NCBI GenBank assembly: GCA_000018565.1
Contig: CP000876.1
Coordinates: 248,001-312,000, forward strand
Source: Herpetosiphon aurantiacus DSM 785
GTDB lineage: Bacteria > Chloroflexota > Chloroflexia > Chloroflexales > Herpetosiphonaceae
Direction: 5' to 3'
Length of the DNA: 64,000 nucleotides
Shown here: one piece after another, positions 56,301 through 62,171 of the stretch
Layout of the letters: every line of letters starts with the position of its first letter
Position numbering within the stretch: position 1 is the first letter of the stretch
Notes under the pieces: model-generated
Seen by the model: only the letters and a program-made list of their open reading frames with translations
Told to the model about the DNA's origin: nothing
The model's database searches: none
Made by a program: the position numbers and the translations under genes

Positions 56301-57734
56301 GACAATCACAAACATGTCATCGAGCCATCCATCCGCATCGGCGGTCAGGCTCGTGCGCAGCAGACTATACCGCCACAGTCGGGGCAATTCGGCCAGCTGC
56401 TCGTCAATCGCTGCACCGACACCCGCGGCGATCACACTCTCACGGGCACGATCCATATCCAATCCATACAGTCGCCGCGTGGGATCAAACCGCACCTTGT
56501 GCGCACCATACGTGCCTGCATCAATCACCTGCCACAGCGTTGCCCAGTGTTCCGCCAAGGCTAGATGGGTCACATAGTGATGTCGCGCATACCAGCGTCG
56601 GGCCTGTTCCGCTGGATCGCCGCTCTCCTCCCAGATCGTCGCCAGACCTATCCCACACCACGTCGCCAACCGCTGATGCCATACCCGCACGTCGGCGGCA
56701 GCGAATTCGTGCTGTGCTAAATAGGCATAGAACATTAAATGGCGTAACGCTAGCCGCTGATCAGCAGCGACACTCACCCATTCACTGACCAGACCCAGCA
56801 CGGCCTGCACCTGCTCCACGGGTTGTTCAATCAGGGCTGCGATACTCGATGGGAGCAACGGTTCTTGGGTCACGACCAAGACGGCGAGCAGTGGGCGAAT
56901 GATGCGCTGCCACGGGATTGGGTCGTGGTGCTTGATCCGGTCGAGGCTCACCCGAAAGAGGGTGCTTGGGTCGCGACTTGCCTCGGCCAGCCATGGCGGG
57001 ACAACGGTCGGCGCTGCGTGGCCGAGGAGCGTGGCGGCAAGCGCGACCAGCAAGGCATTCCCTGCGACCGAACGGGCCAGCGGCTGAACGCTGGCCGGGG
57101 TCAGCATCGGCTGCACCTGCTGCCACCGCTGGAGCACATCGGCCTCACGCAAGGGGGGAACTGCGTAGACGACCCCGTGGTCAAGCCCCAAGCGATCAAG
57201 CGCCTCATCCGGGCGCGACCCCAGCACGATCACGATGCCGGGCGGGAGCTGGAGTGGCAAGAAGGTGATGTCCCGCAGTCCATCAAGGTCGGGCTGCAAC
57301 TGATCAAGCCCATCAAGATAGATCGTTTCCTGCACACCCTGCGCCGCAAGATCATGCACGATGCGCAGGAAGGTGAGGCGTAGCGCGGGATAGGTCTCGG
57401 CGGAAAACGCGGCCTCAGCTTCCGGGTACTTGCGCACCAATTGGCCAATCACATGGCGCAGCAAGTCCACCTGATAGGCACGACCAGGGGTGAGGGCAAT
57501 AAAATGATAGGGCGTTTGGTCAATCCCTGCCTGGATAATGGCATGCGCGAGCAGGCTGCTTTTGCCGACCCCTGCGTCGCCCGTCACGACGACATAGCCA
57601 CCCGTCGGGCGGAGATCGTCGATCAGTGACTGAAGATCGGCGAGTTCAGCGACCCGCCCGACAAACCCAGTATGGCGCAGGTGGAGCAAGCGTTCACTCT
57701 CACGATGATAGGCGGCGGTCGGCTGCTGTGACAT
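53391..57734 (-). CDS. Giant STAND NTPase with helical-repeat C-terminus
   Basis: The 1447-residue protein starts HRESERLLHLRHTGFVGRVAELADL, followed by Walker A VVVTGDAGVGKSSLL (about residue 50), Walker B ETIYLDGLDQLQPDLDG (about 135), and VIVLGSRPDEAL. A winged-helix-like region (about 270-420, LALRHLMFYAYLAQHEF) precedes about 900 residues of degenerate TPR-like repeats (AQEVMAAIQTPTYQVQSALL, MALAAHTCAEALLACDRYP). It is the intact paralogue of the split gene at 76-6716, but has no N-terminal EAD-like region. The start at 57734 has GGAG seven bases upstream; a longer frame from 57920 is not homologous. It is divergent from an XRE regulator. Confidence 0.87.
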   Translation of the reverse strand: MSQQPTAAYHRESERLLHLRHTGFVGRVAELADLQSLIDDLRPTGGYVVVTGDAGVGKSSLLAHAIIQAGIDQTPYHFIALTPGRAYQVDLLRHVIGQLVRKYPEAEAAFSAETYPALRLTFLRIVHDLAAQGVQETIYLDGLDQLQPDLDGLRDITFLPLQLPPGIVIVLGSRPDEALDRLGLDHGVVYAVPPLREADVLQRWQQVQPMLTPASVQPLARSVAGNALLVALAATLLGHAAPTVVPPWLAEASRDPSTLFRVSLDRIKHHDPIPWQRIIRPLLAVLVVTQEPLLPSSIAALIEQPVEQVQAVLGLVSEWVSVAADQRLALRHLMFYAYLAQHEFAAADVRVWHQRLATWCGIGLATIWEESGDPAEQARRWYARHHYVTHLALAEHWATLWQVIDAGTYGAHKVRFDPTRRLYGLDMDRARESVIAAGVGAAIDEQLAELPRLWRYSLLRTSLTADADGWLDDMFVIVAASGRLSEAEAQIALCSDPKRQVQLWSRILPYAELERRVALIQQMELVARNLRDADDRDRALGTVGMAYIDHGMFAVGYPLIRALAHKRDSRLYAAVVDRVDHGDSAHAQEVMAAIQTPTYQVQSALLIAKALLTGGAYEEAHALLMQIRPMARDGDLNTLLCLLADIQWAWGNLSQSQLLLAEAEGLIPSIAHWEHPARFRMILDGYLRHGDRVNALRCTQQGTDDSVRYEIVKLYLTHADAVTASQVAPMIAHDGYRDGAYKALILWYCQQQDLTTAHALLALIVEDQQHIEGAYVVAKAYAERQQFDAMDACLTMALDDDLGELNFFDFDCVFDIVELYARFGFHARACAILARVFPLIRELPRDWPEELPEWIRFAEITNRYAYAAFYDDLVRAVFIPKEPHSYATAVGTMAQGYAMHGDFTRAEQLASALTSPDMAITTLHALARIAQAAQRPPLAAHYLSAAHARLNTIADATAQIAWCGRLATTAWTMGLTDAARMLIDDGRQRWAQLPMHQQGVSSQRLVEGYQGQENLGEALAITQLMKDSPYYQQLIETLIAGCIKAQDLDQAYAILKQSHIAVPQYVAALCTIAITAREQGNMALAAHTCAEALLACDRYPVRRERLNFVKDLAISQLTHGSDACLPQLLAMLRSNDPCWDLPADVAMRCAIAAVYADQGDRASFAEWLGAAYDGTHHVLQSEDASRWVSIAYETLAKTYLAYADEAAIQAFLADFAAVVPRCVERGDASVAMKVLSQTYAHYAIQYQPSWREKAYQVARAIPDLWEGENTLAVVATAYVRVHDHAGVNMIIHEMRQRKFTRHEAMIQQHHNLCTIALAYAEQGDHAHAAALIAPLAPSSHRDRVLKVLIEDHRQADQWDAVYQLVDTYYDRTERVAVVQQIITAYRERQRIRESIALVHTTWRRCNHADELWSMSASILPFLLNDPSLGLALLDAVPWVEQQLRRYV

Positions 57735-57822
57735 TCTTTCTCTCCAAGCACACAATCCACCAGAGCATAGCACAACGATTCCCCGGCGACAAGCCATCCC
57801 CATTGCGCATCGGAGCGAGCAC

Positions 57823-57856
57823 GGTGGCATATTGTATGTCAACAAAATATGCCACC
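57823..57856. promoter_or_regulatory. Inverted repeat operator candidate between NTPase and XRE genes
   Basis: GGTGGCATATT (57823-57833) and AATATGCCACC (57846-57856) are perfect 11-bp arms, 12 bp apart, in the divergent promoter region. The contained 10-mer TGGCATATTG recurs in the palindrome at 62042-62082. It is the most likely binding site for the XRE protein encoded 105 bp downstream. Confidence 0.65.
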
Positions 57857-57960
57857 GGCCATCCCACCTTGCCAGTGTGCCCGTTTTCTCGTATCCTTCC
57901 CGCACCCGTGCACCGACCACGGGTATTCCTAGACGATCATTCGATAGAGGAGATCAATCA

Positions 57961-58344
57961 ATGCTCGGCTTGTCCATCATCCTTAATACCGAATTGCAGA
58001 AACGTGGCTGGCGACGCAGCACGCTCGCCGCACAATCAGGGGTCAGCGAGCCAACCCTGTCACGCATTATGAACGATGCCGCCTCCATCCCCGAACTTAA
58101 AACCATGGCGGCGCTGTCGAAGGCGCTCGAACTTCCCCTGCGGCGCTTGCTGGAAGCCTGTGGTTTCGACCTTGATACCACAACGCCGCTCGACGACCTC
58201 CAGCGCGTCCATCTGCTCATGACAGCGGTTCCTGAGCTGCATACCTTCCTTGCGCCGTTGGCCCAGCTATCACCCGCTGATCGGCAATCCGTGATCACGT
58301 TTGCCGAAATGCTCGCCCACAAACGCTCGACGACCAAACGGTGA
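57961..58344 (+). CDS. XRE-family HTH regulator
   Basis: The 127-residue protein has a lambda-repressor-like helix-turn-helix in residues 5-60 (LQKRGWRRSTLAAQSGVSEPTLSRIMN, TMAALSKALELPLRRLLEACGF) and a short helical C-terminus (LQRVHLLMTAVPELHTFLAPLAQL, RQSVITFAEMLAHK) probably used for dimerisation. The start at 57961 has GAGGAG eight bases upstream, excluding the longer frame from 57832. It is transcribed away from the giant NTPase, with a perfect inverted repeat between them, so it may control both directions. Confidence 0.88.
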   Translation: MLGLSIILNTELQKRGWRRSTLAAQSGVSEPTLSRIMNDAASIPELKTMAALSKALELPLRRLLEACGFDLDTTTPLDDLQRVHLLMTAVPELHTFLAPLAQLSPADRQSVITFAEMLAHKRSTTKR

Positions 58345-58420
58345 CTTCGGCGGGGAACAAAAATCGTGTCGTCAGGCTTGCAAGACAGCGGATGCACTCT
58401 CTTCTCGCATTGATTTCAAT

Positions 58421-59251
58421 TCACGAACCACCTGACTCCACCTGATAGCCCTTCTCAATCGTTCCCCGCTCGGCATCACCCCGTTCATGTGCCGGAATCC
58501 AGAGCATGCCATGCTGTCCTGCGCGACCAAAGAGTGGACGCTCTGGGTCGTAATATTTGAAATGGCCACGCACCCCATGCGCCCGACGCGGCTCGGCGGC
58601 CAGCCCATGACCAATCGCCTCAAACCCGCCTTTTGCCGTTGGCCGCACCTTCAACAGATAGTAATCACTTGGCTCCGCGCTCGCACCAGCCTTCCGCTGG
58701 TAGTGCTGCCGCTCCTCGTCGGTTGGGGTCAAATGCTCAGCGGGGCAGGACTGGTGCATGGCGTTAATCGCTTTCAACGCATAGACGCAATGCAAGGTTG
58801 CACCTGGTGTCGGAGTCTGACCAATCCGTTCATAGCGGGTTGGATTCGGCAGCAGCGGCACGCCTTTCAGCATGTCATTGATAATCTTGCCCTGCCGATC
58901 CAAAAAAACGACCGCCAGCTGCTGATACCCATACATTCCTTGGCCTTTGACATACATAAAGGCTTCAAGCGTGAGCGTCCAGCGCGTCCGCTCAGGGGTC
59001 ACAGGGTGAATCGTGTCGGTCGTAGCCCGAACAAGCACGCCCCGTTGGCCAAGCAGCGTATCCGATTCATCGCGAGCGGTCGCCTCGACGAAAAAGGCAT
59101 CAAAGGGTGGGGCGACCACGCCATAACTGGCACTGGGATAGCGCGGGACAGCCGTGGGCAGCGCGTCAATCGCATCAGCAATCGACGAGGCATCAATAAT
59201 GGGCACGCTGGGTAAACCCAGTTTCCAGCGCAGGCGGTCGTAGAAGCGCAT
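58421..59251 (-). CDS. Cassette protein with C-terminal RGH...PLFG...WIPAHxRG motif (paralogue 2)
   Basis: The 276-residue protein (MRFYDRLRWKLGLP...) is the second gene of the intact two-gene cassette. Conserved with the copy at 33048-33842 are DASSIADAIDALPTAVPRYPSASYGVVAPPFDAFFVEA, WTLTLEAFMYV, YQQLAVVFLD, GATLHCVYALKAINAMHQSCPAEHLTPTD and YYLLKVRP. The end is RAHGVRGHFKYYDPERPLFG, GMLWIPAHERGD, a pattern of an uncharacterised family often linked to mobile DNA. GGAGG lies nine bases before the start at 59251. The frame is also open back to a TTG at 59296, right after the stop of the first gene. Function unknown. Confidence 0.68.
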   Translation of the reverse strand: MRFYDRLRWKLGLPSVPIIDASSIADAIDALPTAVPRYPSASYGVVAPPFDAFFVEATARDESDTLLGQRGVLVRATTDTIHPVTPERTRWTLTLEAFMYVKGQGMYGYQQLAVVFLDRQGKIINDMLKGVPLLPNPTRYERIGQTPTPGATLHCVYALKAINAMHQSCPAEHLTPTDEERQHYQRKAGASAEPSDYYLLKVRPTAKGGFEAIGHGLAAEPRRAHGVRGHFKYYDPERPLFGRAGQHGMLWIPAHERGDAERGTIEKGYQVESGGS

Positions 59252-59296
59252 TGTCCTCATCCTCCAAAACACGGCATCCAGCTTCTCATGGGCCAA

Positions 59297-59527
59297 TTAA
59301 TTGAGGTGTTCATCGGCTGGGTTGGCCAACTGCTGATTAATAATCTCCATCAGTCGTCGTTGATTCGCCACGGTTGGAAAGATCCGACCCTGCAAGGCCA
59401 ATTGCACCACTTCCAACGCCTCGCGGAGCAATAAATAGCCATCTTCACCCACCGCATCGAATAATTCGCCATTCGAGAGATCATCGACAATCATGTCCAC
59501 GTAAGCCAATGCTTCTGCTTTCTGCAT
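59297..59527 (-). CDS. Small acidic protein, first gene of the two-gene cassette
   Basis: The 76-residue acidic helical protein (MQKAEALAYVDMIVDDLSNG, DGYLLLREALEVVQLALQGRI, LMEIINQQLANPADEHLN) has no recognised family. It is followed at once by the 276-residue partner. AAGGAG lies six bases before the start. The arrangement of a short acidic protein with a larger partner resembles toxin-antitoxin or effector-immunity pairs, but only by layout. The frameshifted copy is at 32767-33002. Confidence 0.65.
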   Translation of the reverse strand: MQKAEALAYVDMIVDDLSNGELFDAVGEDGYLLLREALEVVQLALQGRIFPTVANQRRLMEIINQQLANPADEHLN

Positions 59528-59596
59528 GGAAGTCTCCTTTTAGGTTCATCCTCTCCAGAGCCACACACAGGCGATTTCTGGCATGGGCGTTGAAAA

Positions 59597-59614
59597 ATCC
59601 CCACTATGGGGGAT
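59597..59614 (-). promoter_or_regulatory. Small stem in the conserved leader of the cassette
   Basis: ATCCCC (59597-59602) and GGGGAT (59609-59614) form a short stem next to an A-run, 70 bp upstream of the cassette start. The corresponding place in the other copy (near 32685) has TTTCCCATGGTGGAGA, a weakened version. It could be a leader structure or terminator of an upstream transcript. Confidence 0.35.
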
Positions 59615-59626
59615 CTATCTATTATG

Positions 59627-59896
59627 TCAAATATCTTGAGGTACATCCTTCGCCACACCCGTGGTGCGCGGCGCACGACAATGGGCCAACCGCAACCGTC
59701 GTATCTGGCGCTCAAACGCAGGAGCCGTCAGCACTACCGCGTCCATGCGCGTGTGCAGCACCTGCCCGACCGGACACAGCCGCGCCGTATCATCGCCTTC
59801 GCCCGCCGCCAACCCTACCACCCACGTTGGAATCGTCGAGACAGGCCGCGTGGCCAACACCACCCGAATTGCATCTTCTAATACCCCATCGGCCAA
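59627..59896 (-). pseudogene. Fragment of an unrecognised protein upstream of the cassette
   Basis: An 89-codon frame (VLATRPVSTIPTWVVGLAAG, PVGQVLHTRMDAVVLTAPAF, RRLRLAHCRAPRTTGVAKDV) looks coding and matches a decayed block at 32500-32640. It has no ribosome binding site and runs up to the restriction gene, so the 5' part is probably lost. Function not recognised. Confidence 0.4.
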
Positions 59897-59939
59897 GGAT
59901 TACTACGATTTGGTTATGTCAATATTTATCCCGAACACC

Positions 59940-62012
59940 TTAGCCTTCTTCGCGTAAACTTCTTAATGGCTTCCCCGTTCGTTCTAATATCACGGAATCA
60001 TAAATATTAATCGACGACCATCCCGTCACTTTTTCACCCCACACATTAATGGGATAGCGTACCCCGTCATACTCGACGGTCTCCCCATCAACCACTGTCG
60101 CACGCCGCTGCGGATATTTTTTCGTATAAAGCTGATCGCCTGGCACAACCTTTTTTGCTTGAACCATATCGTTAAATCGTGGTTTACGACCCTCGCTGGG
60201 TTGTTCCGTCGCTTCACCAACAACGGCATGCTGATGGATCATATCGGGCAATGGCTCAATCACATACTTATCGATCAGCGCAAAGAGGGCCTGTGCCCGT
60301 TCTTCCAAAAAGAGCTTAAAGCACGTATTCCAGGTTGGTTCACTATCAAAATCCTTTGGTAGCAAATGGGTTGCAAGGCTCAGCGAAAGCTGACTATTCT
60401 GCGTGGCTAAATCCGCCAGATAGGTATAGGGTGCTTTTTTCCCAATCGTGATATTCTTAATTTTCGGAATCAGGGTGCGATTCACGACACAATCAACTAA
60501 TTGTTCTGCCTCATTGTGATCAATATCCAGTTCTGGTTTACTGGTAATATAGCCCCGTGGATAAATATGATGATCCTCAAGGCGCATACTCACATCAAGA
60601 ATCTGGGCATTACTCCAGTCGCGCAATCCTTTTGCTGCATAGTTGATCAGGTTCAGAATCCCTCGGTAAATCGAACTCGTCTTTTTTGTGTAGCTCAACA
60701 AATCGAGGGATTCTGTTACTAATGACCGCAAACGCATAAAATAACTGCGGTTGTCAATCCGCTCACCATGCGCCACCTGTATCAAGACCTTACAATCGAT
60801 GATAATCGTTGCATTCGATGCTGAACTATAGCGATTGGCAAAAATCGATGCCCAATACCAAAATTCAAGAAAACTCCGCTGTTGCTCGTTCATGCGATCA
60901 AAGCTCTTAATCTGACGGAGGAACATCATGAGTGGGATGACCATATTCTCGAAGGGCATCCAGTCTTGCGATAAAATATAGTGTTGATTGGTTAAATAGC
61001 CCAAGCACTCACGATATAAACGGCAGACCTCATCCCAATAGGTGTTAAAGTCGTCCGCGTTGAGCGTCTCTAAGATATATTTTTTATCGATCTCAGGGCT
61101 TCGGCCACGACTCGAGCCAACAATATAGGCAATCGCCCGAATAATAATCTCACGATTCACCTTAATCTTTGCTTGGCTCTCAAATTCTTCAATTTTGGCG
61201 CGGAGATTAAAGCCATGATAGAGCTTTGCAGCCAAAATGTCGGTAAAATTGAGCTGGATACCACGACTATTACTGCGCTCAAAAAACAAGCAAAATTTAT
61301 CAAGCGACATATCGAGCAAATAAAACGCAACCATTTTTTGTTGTTTGAAGAGATCCGTCAGTTTCGTCAGGATGCGGCGATAGGCGCGTTCAGCCTTTTT
61401 CTGGAAGTCGAGATCTGCTGTTTGGATCACATCACGGCCATACACAGTATCGGCAAACCATTGGTATTGATCTTCTGGTTCAATCGAGCTATCGGTTTCT
61501 GAGAGATAGGCTAAGGACAGTTTGACCGAAATCGCTGTCCGACTTTCCTCACCAGCAATCCGATCTACCAATTCTTCTAAGCTTTTTTGGCTCACACTTT
61601 CCAGATCGATACCTTCATGGAGAATCACAAACACCGAGTCATTCCCTTCTCCAGTAATGGCACGATAGAGTGAGGTGAGGCGCTGTTGTCCATCCAACAC
61701 AATGCGCAGATTTTGCGTTTGGCTTTTTGTGGTAATCTGCTGTGCCGAGTAATAGTGGGTAACCAACGGGGCATTTGCCCCTTTCCCTTTCCGTGGACGG
61801 GTATCAATTTCGCGCAAGGTCATTTCAAACGACGGTTTCCCATAAATAACCGTCCCAATAAAGATGTCACGAATCAGGGAATCAAACAGATCATAGGTTT
61901 GCGGCAATTCCCAGCGAAAATCGCGCTGAAATTCTGGCAACATAATCGTGCGTTGTTTAATACCAGCAACAATATCAAGCAGTGATTCCGTTTGGCTTTG
62001 GGTATCATTCAT
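59940..62012 (-). CDS. DUF262-HNH (GmrSD-like) nuclease with RAMA-like C-terminus
   Basis: The 690-residue protein has an N-terminal DUF262 domain (LLDIVAGIKQRTIMLPEFQRDFRW, IVLDGQQRLTSLYRAI with the DGQQR nucleotide-hydrolysis motif) and a DUF1524-type HNH region (MRLEDHHIYPRGYI ... NRTLIPKIKNITIGKKAPYTYL). These are the two parts of GmrSD-type modification-dependent (type IV) restriction enzymes. The C-terminal 60 residues (TVEYDGVRYPINVWGEKVTGWSSINIY, GKPLRSLREE) resemble the RAMA domain, proposed to recognise modified adenine. The start at 62012 has GAGGA eight bases upstream. A 41-bp palindrome lies just before it and a helicase gene precedes it. Confidence 0.87.
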   Translation of the reverse strand: MNDTQSQTESLLDIVAGIKQRTIMLPEFQRDFRWELPQTYDLFDSLIRDIFIGTVIYGKPSFEMTLREIDTRPRKGKGANAPLVTHYYSAQQITTKSQTQNLRIVLDGQQRLTSLYRAITGEGNDSVFVILHEGIDLESVSQKSLEELVDRIAGEESRTAISVKLSLAYLSETDSSIEPEDQYQWFADTVYGRDVIQTADLDFQKKAERAYRRILTKLTDLFKQQKMVAFYLLDMSLDKFCLFFERSNSRGIQLNFTDILAAKLYHGFNLRAKIEEFESQAKIKVNREIIIRAIAYIVGSSRGRSPEIDKKYILETLNADDFNTYWDEVCRLYRECLGYLTNQHYILSQDWMPFENMVIPLMMFLRQIKSFDRMNEQQRSFLEFWYWASIFANRYSSASNATIIIDCKVLIQVAHGERIDNRSYFMRLRSLVTESLDLLSYTKKTSSIYRGILNLINYAAKGLRDWSNAQILDVSMRLEDHHIYPRGYITSKPELDIDHNEAEQLVDCVVNRTLIPKIKNITIGKKAPYTYLADLATQNSQLSLSLATHLLPKDFDSEPTWNTCFKLFLEERAQALFALIDKYVIEPLPDMIHQHAVVGEATEQPSEGRKPRFNDMVQAKKVVPGDQLYTKKYPQRRATVVDGETVEYDGVRYPINVWGEKVTGWSSINIYDSVILERTGKPLRSLREEG

Positions 62013-62041
62013 GTGTAGTATCCTCAGCAACACAACCACGA

Positions 62042-62082
62042 ACACCATGGCAATATGCCATAATGGCATATTGCCATGGTGT
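62042..62082. promoter_or_regulatory. 41-bp perfect palindrome in the leader of the restriction gene
   Basis: ACACCATGGCAATATGCCAT (62042-62061), one central A, and its exact complement (62063-62082). It lies 30 bp upstream of the DUF262 gene. It holds TGGCATATTG and its inverse, the same 10-mer as in the inverted repeat at 57823-57856. It may be an operator, a strong attenuator stem between helicase and nuclease, or both. Confidence 0.7.
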
Positions 62083-62171
62083 AATACGAAAAAAATCTTC
62101 ATAGGCCAACACTATTGGCTGGACTATCCCAACGATTGACTACCATTCGATGCGTCGTATCGCGTTGCATC

